Origin: an uncultured Bacilli bacterium
GTDB lineage: Bacteria > Bacillota_I > Bacilli_A > RF39 > UBA660
DNA length: 42,844 nucleotides
NCBI GenBank assembly: GCA_947581715.1
Contig: CANPVK010000003.1
Span: 1-42,844, forward strand
Direction of reading: 5' to 3'
The stretch's first letter is position 1, and each line of letters begins with the position of its first letter. The notes under the pieces are model-generated. The model made no database searches, was not told where the DNA came from, and saw only the letters and a list, made by a program, of their open reading frames with translations. Positions 27,704-38,238 of this stretch are shown here, piece after piece. The translations under genes and the position numbers were made by a program.

Positions 27704-28912
27704 CTATTGGGATGACGATTCATTTGAAATTTGCTGAATAATTGCTTGCTGTGAATCGTTATTTAAATAACTAGAATCTAATAATTGATAATCTTTTAAA
27801 TAAGTATACTTAAAAGTTAAAATTTTTTCAACGGATTCATTTATTCTTTCTTCACTGATATTTTTTTGAATAATAGATACTGCATTTCTACTCCCATTTG
27901 GCATTAATAATAAGTCTACTCCTGCCTCAATTGCTTTTATATAAATCTCTTCATAAGAATAATTTTTTGTTAAAGCCCCCATATTTAAAGCATCTGTTAC
28001 CACTAACCCCTGAAATCCTAAATCTTTCTTCAAAATATCTGTCACAATTGTTTTGGATAAAGAAGTAGGAATATTACTACCAGTAATATTAGGTAAAGCA
28101 AGATGTCCAACCATGATAATCTTCGCATCATTTTCAATCGCCTGCTGAAATGGTATCAATTCTAAATTTTTTAATTCTTCATAACTTTTCGTAATAATAG
28201 GTAAAGCACTATGAGAATCCGTAGCAGTATCCCCATGCCCTGGAAAATGTTTGTAAGTAGCAATAATTCCATTATCTTCCAAACCTCTTGCTAAAGAACA
28301 AGACATGTTAGATACAAGTTCAGGAGTACTTCCAAAACTTCTTTTACCAATTACCGTATTGTTAGGATTAGAGTAAATATCAACGACAGGAGCAAAAGTA
28401 ACATTTACTCCAAGTGTCTTTAATTGCTCTGCCATTACTTTACCAACACGATACGCTAATTCGCTATCTCCCATATTTCCTAAATCATACATATAAGGAA
28501 TATAAAGAGGATTTTTATCAGTTAAATACTGTAATCTCTGTACATTTCCACCTTCCTGATCGATAGTAATCATCATCGGAATTTTACTAAATTGTTGCAA
28601 GTCTGAGATAAATTTTACAGTATTGTCATAAGTAGTAATATTTTCTTTCATTAAAATAAAACCACCAGGTTTTACTTCTTCTATCGTTTTCTTTAAAAAA
28701 TCATCCACCGTACTATTGGAATAATAAACAATCAACATTTGCCCTATTTTTTCTTCTAATGTCATTTGAGCCATTGTATTTTTTACTCTCTCCGATATAG
28801 TTAGTTCAAAAGAATTTGTTTCTGAACTTTTTTTAGGAAAAAAAGAAATGAAAAAAACACTAGTAAAACCAACAACAACAATAAAAACAATAACCAACAA
28901 AATTTTTTTCAT
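27704..28912 (-). CDS. nagZ: GH3 beta-N-acetylhexosaminidase (NagZ-like)
   Basis: IDQEGGNVQRL, TFAPVVDIYSNPNNTVIGKRSFGSTPELV, TYKHFPGHGDTATDSHSALP, VTDALNMGAL. Confidence 0.9.
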   Translation of the reverse strand: MKKILLVIVFIVVVGFTSVFFISFFPKKSSETNSFELTISERVKNTMAQMTLEEKIGQMLIVYYSNSTVDDFLKKTIEEVKPGGFILMKENITTYDNTVKFISDLQQFSKIPMMITIDQEGGNVQRLQYLTDKNPLYIPYMYDLGNMGDSELAYRVGKVMAEQLKTLGVNVTFAPVVDIYSNPNNTVIGKRSFGSTPELVSNMSCSLARGLEDNGIIATYKHFPGHGDTATDSHSALPIITKSYEELKNLELIPFQQAIENDAKIIMVGHLALPNITGSNIPTSLSKTIVTDILKKDLGFQGLVVTDALNMGALTKNYSYEEIYIKAIEAGVDLLLMPNGSRNAVSIIQKNISEERINESVEKILTFKYTYLKDYQLLDSSYLNNDSQQAIIQQISNESSSQ

Positions 28913-29156
28913 AAATGATAATATAAAAAATCCCTAAAAATGCGAAAATACACTCTAATGGATAGTCCCTTTCTATATAATTTGATAAAGATTAAAATAA
29001 GAAATTGATAAGTATATCACATACACCACTGAATAGAAATTTAACCTTATCTATAATATATTCTACCACAATTCAACAAATAAGTATTAAAAACTTTTTA
29101 ATCCTATTGAATCATATCTAAATTTTTCCGCAATAATCACAAATTATTTTAAGATT

Positions 29157-29165
29157 CATATAATA
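29157..29165 (+). promoter_or_regulatory. SigK-like -10 (CATANNNTA), or SigA TATAAT, upstream of yqfQ-like gene
   Basis: CATATAATA with cACa 15 nt upstream; also contains TATAAT so assignment is ambiguous. Confidence 0.3.
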
Positions 29166-29176
29166 AAGTAAAGGAG

Positions 29177-29626
29177 TTGGTAGTTTTGTTCGGTAATGGT
29201 TTTTATCAGCCTTATTTATATCAGCCATACTTTCAAGCTGCTAGAATGGCAAATGGTTTAGGAAATATGGCAAATGCCAGCAATTTAGGGGCAACTGGAT
29301 TACGAGGTATTTTCAGTGGAGGAAAAAACTTATTAGGAAAATTCAGTTTTAGTGGTTTTTTAAATGGTGCTAGTAAAACATTAAACGTTGTGAATCAAGC
29401 AATTCCTATTTTTTATCAGGTACGACCTATGTTTCATAATGCCAAAACGATGTTTAAAATTTTAGGAGCTGTGAAAGATGATAAACCACTTACCACATCA
29501 CCTGCGAAAGACCAAAATAATAGAAATGATTCACAGGTAGCAACTAATACTTATACTTCTAACAACATACAAAATGATTCCATTCATCAAAATCCTACAT
29601 TAGAAAATCCCACTTTTTTTATATAA
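29177..29626 (+). CDS. yqfQ: YqfQ/VrrA-like protein
   Basis: 149 aa, FGNGFYQPYLYQPYFQAARMANGL...GLRGIFSGGKNLLGKFSFSGFLNGASKTLNVVNQAIPIFYQVRPMFHNAKTMFKILGA; adjacency to trmK/sigA as in Bacillus; TTG at 29186 likely start. Confidence 0.65.
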   Translation: MVVLFGNGFYQPYLYQPYFQAARMANGLGNMANASNLGATGLRGIFSGGKNLLGKFSFSGFLNGASKTLNVVNQAIPIFYQVRPMFHNAKTMFKILGAVKDDKPLTTSPAKDQNNRNDSQVATNTYTSNNIQNDSIHQNPTLENPTFFI

Positions 29627-29669
29627 AAAGAACTAAAGTATTTTTAAAATCACTTTTAGCTCTTTTTTT
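29625..29669. terminator. Bidirectional terminator overlapping the trmK 3' end
   Basis: AAAAAGAACTAAAGT...ACTTTTAGCTCTTTTTTT imperfect stem. Confidence 0.6.
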
Positions 29670-30310
29670 AATTCTAATCTTCTAAAAATATACTTCTTAG
29701 GAAGTACAAGAAGAAGTTTTTCGATTCGCTCTTTTTCTTTTTGTAAATATTCTATAAATAAAGGATTTTTATGATTCTTTAAGATGGGACCATACAAATA
29801 ATCATCTGCATGATATTTTCTTTTTCCCCTTTGAAAACAAAGAATAGGATAAATATTTTGATTTTCTTTCACCAATTTTTCATCACTAATATAAAAACCT
29901 AATTTGGTAACTTCTTTTCTTACTTGATCCACATCATGATTGGGAGAAAGAATAAGTTTTTTTACATTTTGATAACGTTCTTTTTGATACTTTAAAATCC
30001 CAACAATATGAAATCCACCCATTCCAGAAATAATAATGGTATCAATATCATTCTCAATTGGTTCAACACCATTTCCCAATTTTAAAATAATACTATCTTC
30101 AACATGATATTTCTGTATATTTTCTTTAGCGCGCTTTAAAGGTCCTTCCTTATTATCAGAAGCAATCACTTTTTTCATATTTTTATTTTGGACTAAGTAA
30201 ATATCCAAAAAAGCATGATCACATCCAATATCTATGATAGAAGAATTTTCTTCTACCAAATTAGAAATCTCTTTTAATCGTTCATTCAACTGAATTCTCA
30301 ACTTTTTCAC
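29633..30310 (-). CDS. trmK: tRNA (adenine22-N1)-methyltransferase TrmK
   Basis: LNERLKEISNLVEENSSIIDIGCDHAFLDIYLVQ...ASDNKEGPLKRAKENI...IISGMGGFHIVGIL...LSPNHDVDQVRK. Confidence 0.9.
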   Translation of the reverse strand: MKKLRIQLNERLKEISNLVEENSSIIDIGCDHAFLDIYLVQNKNMKKVIASDNKEGPLKRAKENIQKYHVEDSIILKLGNGVEPIENDIDTIIISGMGGFHIVGILKYQKERYQNVKKLILSPNHDVDQVRKEVTKLGFYISDEKLVKENQNIYPILCFQRGKRKYHADDYLYGPILKNHKNPLFIEYLQKEKERIEKLLLVLPKKYIFRRLELKKELKVILKIL

Positions 30311-30331
30311 CTCAATTAAAATTTTTAATCT

Positions 30332-31417
30332 TTAATTGGTCAAAAAGTCTTTTAATTTTCTACTTCTAGAAGGATGTCTTAATTTGCGAAGTGCTTTTGC
30401 TTCAATTTGACGTATTCTTTCCCTTGTTACTCCAAAAATTTGACCTACTTCTTCCAAAGTTCTACATTGCCCATCATCTAAGCCAAAACGAAGTCTTAAT
30501 ACTCTCTCTTCCCTATCTGTTAAAGTAAGTAATACACCACTTAATTCTTCTTTTAACATTTCACTCGTAGCATATTCTTCTGGGGACATAGTTCTTTCAT
30601 CTTTAATAAAATCACCTAAATGAGAATCATCTTCTTCCCCAATCGGAGTTTCTAAGGATACAGGGTCTTGACTGATTTTATAAACTTCACGTACTTTATC
30701 TACACTAATTCCTAATTTTTTTGCCACTTCTTCATCGGTCGGTTCACGATTAAATTCTTGTGTTAATTGTCGCTGAACACGAGCAAGTTTATTAATCGTT
30801 TCTACCATATGAACAGGAACACGAATCGTTCTAGCTTGATCTGCAATTGCACGAGTAATGGCTTGACGAATCCACCAAGTAGCATAAGTAGAAAATTTAA
30901 ACCCTTTTGATGGATCATATTTTTCAACAGCCTTCATTAAGCCAATATTTCCCTCTTGAATTAAATCTAAAAACAACATTCCACGACCTACATAACGTTT
31001 AGCAATTGATACAACTAAACGAAGATTAGACTCAGCAAGCATTTTTTTAGCATATTCATCCCCTTGCTCAGCAAGTAAGGCATATTCATATTCCTCATCA
31101 GAAGTTAATAAATTGATACGACCAATCTCTTTTAAATACATTCTAACAGGATCATTAATTTTAATATCTTTAGATAATACAAAATCATCCAAAGAATCAA
31201 TTCCTCCATCCTCGTCATCATCACTTTCTTCTTGCTCTGAAGTAATATCAATATTATTTTCTACTAAGAAGTTATATAAATCATCTAAAGAATCACTATC
31301 AACATCCAATCCTTTTAATTCTTCTGCTAATTGCTCATAGGTAATAAACCCATTTTGCTTACCCAACTGTAATAAAGTATTTTTTCTTTCTTCAAAAGTC
31401 TTAATTTCCTTTGTCAT
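30332..31417 (-). CDS. sigA: RNA polymerase primary sigma factor
   Basis: [103 protein letters not shown]. Confidence 0.97.
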   Translation of the reverse strand: MTKEIKTFEERKNTLLQLGKQNGFITYEQLAEELKGLDVDSDSLDDLYNFLVENNIDITSEQEESDDDEDGGIDSLDDFVLSKDIKINDPVRMYLKEIGRINLLTSDEEYEYALLAEQGDEYAKKMLAESNLRLVVSIAKRYVGRGMLFLDLIQEGNIGLMKAVEKYDPSKGFKFSTYATWWIRQAITRAIADQARTIRVPVHMVETINKLARVQRQLTQEFNREPTDEEVAKKLGISVDKVREVYKISQDPVSLETPIGEEDDSHLGDFIKDERTMSPEEYATSEMLKEELSGVLLTLTDREERVLRLRFGLDDGQCRTLEEVGQIFGVTRERIRQIEAKALRKLRHPSRSRKLKDFLTN

Positions 31418-31421
31418 TCTT

Positions 31422-33182
31422 TCAACTCCCTAATTTTTCATTCCTATTTTCTTTTAGAAGTGCAATCTTTAAAGCAATTTCAGCTTGTTTCATTACATCA
31501 TTTTCTTGTTTCATCAATTTTTCTAGTCGATTTCTTTCTTGGTTTTTCTGATATTCTTTCAAAACATTGATGTAATCTAAAATTACCATATCATCTACCT
31601 GTTGATCTAAATTTAAAGCTAATACATCATTTAGTACCTTTTTTAATTTATCATTATTTTCTAAGTAGGTATAAAAGTCTGCTGGAGTTATTATACCATA
31701 TTTTTGATCATAATACGAGATTTCACTAGCTAAAAATCTCTCCTCTTCCCTAGGAAAATTGATTTTCCCTTCATTATAGTAGTTCAAACATCTTTTATCA
31801 ACCAACATATAGTATAATAACGCATAGGCCGCTAAATCGTATTTATCTTTTTTCTCCTTATTTTTCTCAACTACTATAAATTCATTTCTTTTCTGTTTCT
31901 TTGTATCCAGTTCTTTCTGATTCAATAAGGATAATAATCTTTTTTCTAGGGTATTATAACTTATATTAAATTCATTTGCAAGCTTTTTTAAAATAAATTC
32001 ACGATGAATTTCATCTTCTATTTTACTAGTCTCGACTAAAACACTTTGAATATACTCTGATTTTTCTAAATCACTACTTAAATCTATATTCTTTTTTAAG
32101 ACTTTTATTCTATAATCGCTTAAAGTTATTGCATTTTTTACTAAATTACGAAAAGATTCTTCACCAAATTTTAAAATATAGTCATCTGGGTCTAATCCAT
32201 CCTCCAATTGTACAACAGACACTTGGCATCCTAACTTTTCCAGTTCTAAACCATTATCCAAACAAGCTTTTCTACCAGGTTCATCCCCATCAAAACAAAC
32301 AACTACATTTTCCGATAATCTTCGAATTAGTTTCGATTGTTCCTTGGTCATAGCTGTTCCCATTAACCCAACTGCATTGTGAATTCCAGCTTCTTTAGAA
32401 CGAATTACGGCCATAAATCCTTCCATTACAATAATTTGATTTTTACTTCTAGCAAACTCCCTAGCTTCATGATAATTATATAGAATATCCCCTTTTTGAA
32501 ATATTGGAGTCCCTTTCGTATTTACATATTTATTTTCCTTTTTTCCATCATATCTTCTTCCAGAAAAGCCCACTACCCTTCCTTCTAAATCATATAATGG
32601 AAAAATAATACGATTCATATAGACATCTTTATCAAAATTGGTTAATCCAAAATCATTCAAAGTTGTCAAATCATATCCTTTACTTAATAAAAGCTTTGTA
32701 AGATGATCTAACCGATCTAAACTGAAACCTATTTTATACTTTATAATCATTTCTTCTGTTATTTTTCGATTCAATAAATATTCTTTGGCTTTTTTCGCAT
32801 AACTACTATTCATATTATTCTGATAGTACTTATGAGCAAGCTCATAAAGTTCATAATATTTTTCATTTTTATTATTTTTTTTAGAAACAGTGATTCCATT
32901 CCATTCAATGCCTGCTTTTTCTGCTACAATCCGTAATGATTCTGGAAAAGAAACATGCTCATAATCCATTACAAAATTAAAGACATTTCCACTAGCACCA
33001 CAAGAAAAACAACGATAAATTTGTTTTTCCCTTGATACACTCATAGAAGGATTCGTATCATCATGAAAAGGACAAACCCCAAAAAAATTTTTTCCTCTTT
33101 GCTTTAGAGGAATATATCTAGAAATAACATCTACAATATCTACTTTTCCACGAAATTCATTGATTGTACTGATACTATCCAT
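31422..33182 (-). CDS. dnaG: DNA primase
   Basis: Zn-finger [54 protein letters not shown]. Confidence 0.96.
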   Translation of the reverse strand: MDSISTINEFRGKVDIVDVISRYIPLKQRGKNFFGVCPFHDDTNPSMSVSREKQIYRCFSCGASGNVFNFVMDYEHVSFPESLRIVAEKAGIEWNGITVSKKNNKNEKYYELYELAHKYYQNNMNSSYAKKAKEYLLNRKITEEMIIKYKIGFSLDRLDHLTKLLLSKGYDLTTLNDFGLTNFDKDVYMNRIIFPLYDLEGRVVGFSGRRYDGKKENKYVNTKGTPIFQKGDILYNYHEAREFARSKNQIIVMEGFMAVIRSKEAGIHNAVGLMGTAMTKEQSKLIRRLSENVVVCFDGDEPGRKACLDNGLELEKLGCQVSVVQLEDGLDPDDYILKFGEESFRNLVKNAITLSDYRIKVLKKNIDLSSDLEKSEYIQSVLVETSKIEDEIHREFILKKLANEFNISYNTLEKRLLSLLNQKELDTKKQKRNEFIVVEKNKEKKDKYDLAAYALLYYMLVDKRCLNYYNEGKINFPREEERFLASEISYYDQKYGIITPADFYTYLENNDKLKKVLNDVLALNLDQQVDDMVILDYINVLKEYQKNQERNRLEKLMKQENDVMKQAEIALKIALLKENRNEKLGS

Positions 33183-33254
33183 TTTTTCCTCCTATGAATG
33201 ATAAAAACTATTCTTCTTTGACAAATCTAATTATAGCACTTTTTATTGCTGATC

Positions 33255-34271
33255 TCAAATTAAACTCCTTCTAGTAAAAGTTTCTATATTTTTATCAATA
33301 TACAGATCAATTTTGCATTTTTCAACTATTTTGATCCAACCAAGTCCGTTCACCACAAGATCTTCTCGATATTTCAATTCATAAGAAGTTTTAGATAAAT
33401 CCTTCAATATTTTCTGTTTTATTGCATTCATTTTTTTTACTTTAAAACCATTTGGTAAATAAAAAGTAAAACTATTTCTTTCCCCCTCTATATAATCAAT
33501 CCTAAGGATTTTATCAACTACTAAACATTGTCCTTTTCGAATTTGATAAGTTTTTGGTTTAATTTCCTTTTTAGGAACTAACTTTTTAATGAAACTATGA
33601 TCTACGTAATTAGCAATATTTCCGCGATCTACTAAACCAGGAGTATCAATTAAAGTAATTTTTTGATCTAAAGGAATTTCTATTGTATTCAAAGTTGTAC
33701 AAGGAAGTGGCGAAATAGTTAATTCTTGATTTAAATCAGAATAATTTTTAATGATTTGATTAATTAAACTACTCTTTCCTGTATTTGTATGACCTACAAC
33801 GTAAATACGATTGGATGTTTTTAATTTTTTTATTTTTTTCATCAATAAATCAATTTGATAATTTTTATTAGCGCTAATAATAACAACATCTTCATAAGGT
33901 AGTCCCAAAGAATGAATATATTCTATAATTTTATCCTCTCTCACACTTTTTGGTAAAGCATCTCTTTTATTTAACACTAAAATCATTTTATTGGATAAAT
34001 ATTTTCGAATAGCACTTAAATCTCTATCAATATTAAATAAATCAACGATATGCAATACTAAATCTTTTGTTTTTCCAACAGATTTTAAAATTTGAATAAA
34101 TTCTTCATTTGATTTCGCTACTACTTGATAATCACCATAATTTTTCATACGAAAACATCTTTGACACAAATTACTTTCTAAATTTGTTACATAACCTTCT
34201 TGAGTAATATTTTCATTTTGCAATAATATTCCACACCCCATACAATATTTCTTTTTACTCATAATACTCAC
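33255..34271 (-). CDS. yqeH: Ribosome biogenesis GTPase YqeH
   Basis: CMGCG...CQRCFRMKNYGDY; circularly permuted GTPase motifs NKRD, GHTNTGKSSLIN, DTPGLVD. Confidence 0.93.
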   Translation of the reverse strand: MSIMSKKKYCMGCGILLQNENITQEGYVTNLESNLCQRCFRMKNYGDYQVVAKSNEEFIQILKSVGKTKDLVLHIVDLFNIDRDLSAIRKYLSNKMILVLNKRDALPKSVREDKIIEYIHSLGLPYEDVVIISANKNYQIDLLMKKIKKLKTSNRIYVVGHTNTGKSSLINQIIKNYSDLNQELTISPLPCTTLNTIEIPLDQKITLIDTPGLVDRGNIANYVDHSFIKKLVPKKEIKPKTYQIRKGQCLVVDKILRIDYIEGERNSFTFYLPNGFKVKKMNAIKQKILKDLSKTSYELKYREDLVVNGLGWIKIVEKCKIDLYIDKNIETFTRRSLI

Positions 34272-34779
34272 CTTTTTTCATTATATTTTTCTTTTCATAA
34301 TAATTTAAAATTTTACGTTCTAAAAATCGATTCAATGAAGTAATTTTCAAATCCTTGGTTCCTAAAGGTTCAACCAATATCGTATGCAAAAAAAAGCGGT
34401 TTCCTCCATAAATATCAGTAATAATTTGATCGCCTATCATACACATTTCCTCTTTTTTCAAACAATACTTCTTTTCAATTTTACGAAATCCCCTTGTAAA
34501 TGGTTTCATAGCATTTGCAACAAAATCACATTTTAACTTCTCTGCATAACTTCGTACACGTTTTGTAACATTATTCGAAATAATCACCAAAATAAAATCT
34601 TTTTTTAAACTTTCAAATAAATCTTTGGTTTCCTTCGTAATTTCTTTTTGATCAATCAAAGCAATCGTATTATCTAGATCAAAAATCAAACATTTGATCT
34701 TTTTCCTTTTTAATTTAGAATAAGGAATATCAAAAATAGATTTTTGATACATTTCAGGATAACACCTCATAAATATCAC
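34255..34779 (-). CDS. yqeG: YqeG family HAD-IIIA phosphatase
   Basis: LIFDLDNTIALID, IISNN, KPFTRGFRKI, MIGDQIITDIYGGNRFFLHTILVEPL; overlaps yqeH by 17 nt. Confidence 0.9.
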   Translation of the reverse strand: MIFMRCYPEMYQKSIFDIPYSKLKRKKIKCLIFDLDNTIALIDQKEITKETKDLFESLKKDFILVIISNNVTKRVRSYAEKLKCDFVANAMKPFTRGFRKIEKKYCLKKEEMCMIGDQIITDIYGGNRFFLHTILVEPLGTKDLKITSLNRFLERKILNYYEKKNIMKKGEYYE

Positions 34780-34911
34780 CTAATCTCATTATAAATGATT
34801 TTGAAAAGAAGAAAAAGATTCTATTTTATTATTTTATATATTTTTAGAATCTTCCCTATTATATAACTATTATGACTTTGATACTTTCTTTTTCAAATTG
34901 GAAAAGAAAGT

Positions 34912-36456
34912 TTAATTATTAATTCTTTGTCTAATCATATAGGTATCCATATCAATTCGTTCAAAAGTATACCCATTTTCTTTGCCATAATGAATAATAT
35001 CTCGAATAGCATCTCTCGTAGCAATTTTAATATCATGCATTAATACAATATTCATTTTATTTTTAGAAAGATTTTTTGTAACATTTTGATATACTTTTTC
35101 ACGATTCGCCCCAGCAGCATCCCCGGAATCTATATTCCAATCATAATAACGGTATCCTTGACTAAATAAAGCTTCGGATAATTGACTCATAATTCCAATA
35201 CTATAATTTCTACTTACGGTATTACTACTACCTCCTGGAAAGCGAACAATCTTACTAGTCTGACCGGTAATTCTTTTTACCCGATCACTCACAATTTTTA
35301 AGTCATTAAAATAACTATCCATAGAAGCATAAACTTGACTATAATTATGAGATGCTGTATGAAGTGCAACAGTATGTCCTTCATCATACATTCTTTTGAT
35401 TAAATAGTCTGGTCCATTATTCGTTACAAAGAAAGTGGCTTTTACACCTTCTTCTTTTAAAACATTTAGAATATCTCCTGTGGTTACATTACTTGGTCCA
35501 TCATCAAAAGTTAAATAAATGACACCTTTTTGATATGACCCACTATTAGGATCAGTCTTTTCTGAAACAATTACTTTTCTAGTAACTGCCTGTTCGTTTC
35601 CAGCATCATCTTTTATACGATAATTAATCTGATAAGTACCGATTTGCCCAACAGATACTGTTCCAGTTACAATTACTTTTTCTGTTAAATCTTTACTACA
35701 ATTATCTATTGCAGTAAAACCAGGTTCTTGATAAGTTTCGTTAAGTGTTAAATACATTGTTTGATTGCCTTTTAAAGTAATTTCAGGAGGAATTGTATCC
35801 ACATAATGAATTTTTCTTGTAATCGAATATAAATTATGAGAAGAATCTTCTACTGTATAAAGAATCCCTTCCTCGGTTTCTTTTATTTTTACTTTTTCTG
35901 TTAAAGTTCCATCATATTCATCCGTTGCAGCAAAACCAATTTCTTGAAATTTTTCATTGGGACAAACATTATATTCTTCCTCACCTTCTAATTCAATAAC
36001 AGGAGCTTTTTTATCTACTACTTTTACAGTCCTTTCTTTTTTGATTTGAAAGATTCCATCTTTTAGAGAATAAACAATTTGATAAGTACCGATCTTATTA
36101 GGATCAACATTTTCTGTTATCTTTATCTTTTTAGTTAAATCTCTTCCTAAAAATTGAGCAGTTGCTCCTAATTCTTGATAAGTATCAAAATAAGAAATTT
36201 CTATAGTACTATCTCCATTTAATTTGATCTTAGGAACCACCAAATGCAAACAAACAAATAAAACAACGAAAAGGAAAAATAAAATGATAAAGAACACTAA
36301 TTTTTTTTTCTTGGGAGTCAAATCCTTTTTTATTTCAAACCCTAGCTGTTGTAAATCTGGGCCCATTACTTCTTCTTGATTTAATTTTATTTTTTTATTT
36401 TCTACTTTTTTAGCAATAGATTCTTTCTTCTTTTTTACTACTTTCATAACTCTCAC
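34912..36456 (-). CDS. Membrane-anchored polysaccharide deacetylase with bacterial Ig-like (DUF5011) repeats
   Basis: TM helix, repeated Ig-like segments (EYNVCPNEKFQEIGFAATDEYDG; MYLTLNETYQEPGFTAIDNC), catalytic TFDDGPSNVT, HTASHNYS, RFPGG. Confidence 0.9.
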   Translation of the reverse strand: MRVMKVVKKKKESIAKKVENKKIKLNQEEVMGPDLQQLGFEIKKDLTPKKKKLVFFIILFFLFVVLFVCLHLVVPKIKLNGDSTIEISYFDTYQELGATAQFLGRDLTKKIKITENVDPNKIGTYQIVYSLKDGIFQIKKERTVKVVDKKAPVIELEGEEEYNVCPNEKFQEIGFAATDEYDGTLTEKVKIKETEEGILYTVEDSSHNLYSITRKIHYVDTIPPEITLKGNQTMYLTLNETYQEPGFTAIDNCSKDLTEKVIVTGTVSVGQIGTYQINYRIKDDAGNEQAVTRKVIVSEKTDPNSGSYQKGVIYLTFDDGPSNVTTGDILNVLKEEGVKATFFVTNNGPDYLIKRMYDEGHTVALHTASHNYSQVYASMDSYFNDLKIVSDRVKRITGQTSKIVRFPGGSSNTVSRNYSIGIMSQLSEALFSQGYRYYDWNIDSGDAAGANREKVYQNVTKNLSKNKMNIVLMHDIKIATRDAIRDIIHYGKENGYTFERIDMDTYMIRQRINN

Positions 36457-36495
36457 ACTCTAAATATATTCTATCACATAATAATAATCTAAAAC

Positions 36496-36533
36496 AAAAA
36501 AAGTATCAAAAGTTTTTGCGATTTGATACTTTT
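36496..36533 (-). terminator. Intrinsic terminator of sigK
   Basis: AAAGTATCAAA...TTTGATACTTT stem with U-run on minus transcript. Confidence 0.75.
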
Positions 36534-36540
36534 ATACACT

Positions 36541-37251
36541 TCAATTGATTGATTTATGTTTCATAAATTCTCGTAAAATTTTGGTTAAAGCTCTTTTTTC
36601 AATGCGCGATACATAACTCCTAGAAATTTTTAACTCTTTTGCAATCATTTTTTGAGTTTGTTCTTTTTGATTATTTAAACCATATCTTCTAATGATAATT
36701 TCTTTTTCACGATCATTTAAAACTTGGAAATAATTTTTTAATAATTTAATATTATCTTTTTTATTAATTTCATCCACAAAATCAGGTTTAGGAGCTTTTA
36801 AAATATCTAAAATAGTAATTTCATTCCCTTCCTTATCAAATCCAACAGACTCATTTAATGAAACATTTTTACTATTTTTGTTATTTGCTCTAAAATACAT
36901 TAAAATTTCATTTTCAATACATCTAGCACAATATGTTGTAATTTTTGTTCCGTGTTTATTAGAAAAAGAATCTACTCCCTTAATTAAACCAATTGTCCCT
37001 ATACTAATTAAATCATCCGTATCTTCTACTTTGGTATCGTATTTTTTAACAATATGTGCAACTAATCTTAAATTATGTTCAATCAATTGATTTCTCGCTT
37101 CTTGATTTCCTTTTAAATGTTCTTGAATATAATATTCTTCTTCTTCTTTAGTCAATGGTTCTGGAAATACATTATTTGAATAAGAAGCTGTTAAAATAGA
37201 AAAATTAGAAAAGAAAAACTTTAAAATTTTCTTTAGCATTGTACCACCCAC
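36541..37251 (-). CDS. sigK: Sporulation sigma factor SigK (uninterrupted, pro-form)
   Basis: Pro-sequence-like LKKILKFFFSNFSILTASYSNNVFPEPLTKEEEEYYIQEHLKGNQEARNQLIEHNLRLVAHIVKKYD; DLISIGTIGLIKGVDSF; C-terminal HTH; ATG at 37239 likely. Confidence 0.85.
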   Translation of the reverse strand: MGGTMLKKILKFFFSNFSILTASYSNNVFPEPLTKEEEEYYIQEHLKGNQEARNQLIEHNLRLVAHIVKKYDTKVEDTDDLISIGTIGLIKGVDSFSNKHGTKITTYCARCIENEILMYFRANNKNSKNVSLNESVGFDKEGNEITILDILKAPKPDFVDEINKKDNIKLLKNYFQVLNDREKEIIIRRYGLNNQKEQTQKMIAKELKISRSYVSRIEKRALTKILREFMKHKSIN

Positions 37252-37254
37252 TAA

Positions 37255-37282
37255 ATCTTATGTCGAAAAAAAAAGAACATGA
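37255..37282 (-). promoter_or_regulatory. SigE-like promoter upstream of sigK
   Basis: Minus strand TCATGTT-N13-CATAAGAT; same -10 octamer as upstream of spoIIM. Confidence 0.35.
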
Positions 37283-37306
37283 AAAAAGAAAGAATTTCTT
37301 CTTTCT
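37282..37306 (-). terminator. Intrinsic terminator of deacetylase gene
   Basis: Minus strand AGAAAGAA-GAAA-TTCTTTCT-TTTTT. Confidence 0.75.
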
Positions 37307-37308
37307 AA

Positions 37309-38238
37309 CTATTTCTGAATCATATTACTTTCATAAAACAGAGGAAATAACAAATAACCATGATTCTGTAAATATTCAATAGCATCTGGAAGAATAGATA
37401 AAGTAATGGCGTTATAATCATGAAATAAGATGACTTCTATATTTTCATTAATAGAAGAGGTAAAGTTACTCCAAGCCTGTTCTTTGGAAGTTAGATTTCC
37501 TCCATCCCCATCTTGAGCAGTCCAATCTACCCATCCATAGTTCATTTTCCTCAATTCCGCAATAATTTCATCTTTTAACTTTCCAGAAGTTCTACTACCG
37601 CCAGGAAATCTCACAATATTGGTAGTATAATCAACTGGAGTATATTCTTGTACTACCTCTTCCTGCCTCTTTACTGCTGCAATAAAACTATCTGTACTAC
37701 GATACAAACCTCTATAAATACCATGAGTAAAAGTATGATTAGCGATAGTATGTCCTCTTTTGATATATTCCTGATAAAGAAGAAGACAATTTTCGCTTTT
37801 TTTATCATAACATTTTTCGCCATTGATACTTGTGGTAAAAAAGGTAGCCTTCACATCATAACGATCTAAAATATCTAAAAATTGATAAGTACTATAATAA
37901 GGCCCATCATCAAAGGTTAAATAAGCAATCTTTTGTTCTGATTTTCCGCTTAAAATATCATCTTCTAACTGCTTAATCGTAGCAAAATATTCTTGTTTGA
38001 CTTTTGCTAAATTCTCTTCCACTTGTGCAATCTGTTGTCTATCCTTTTCAATTTGCAAAAGTTGTTCTTTTTGCTCCTTTTCGAGCTTCTTCTTTTCTTG
38101 ATATTTAGAAAAAAGAGAAGCATATTCCTGCATAGAAGAAACATTTTTAGAAATAAGGAACATATTTCCTAATAAAGAAACCACAAACAAAATGACTAAG
38201 ATAATTGTTTTTGGATTTTTTCTAATCTTACTTTCCAT
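37309..38238 (-). CDS. Membrane-anchored polysaccharide deacetylase with coiled coil
   Basis: TM + coiled coil N-terminus; AYLTFDDGPYYSTYQFLDIL, HTIANHTFTH, RFPGGSRTSG. Confidence 0.9.
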   Translation of the reverse strand: MESKIRKNPKTIILVILFVVSLLGNMFLISKNVSSMQEYASLFSKYQEKKKLEKEQKEQLLQIEKDRQQIAQVEENLAKVKQEYFATIKQLEDDILSGKSEQKIAYLTFDDGPYYSTYQFLDILDRYDVKATFFTTSINGEKCYDKKSENCLLLYQEYIKRGHTIANHTFTHGIYRGLYRSTDSFIAAVKRQEEVVQEYTPVDYTTNIVRFPGGSRTSGKLKDEIIAELRKMNYGWVDWTAQDGDGGNLTSKEQAWSNFTSSINENIEVILFHDYNAITLSILPDAIEYLQNHGYLLFPLFYESNMIQK

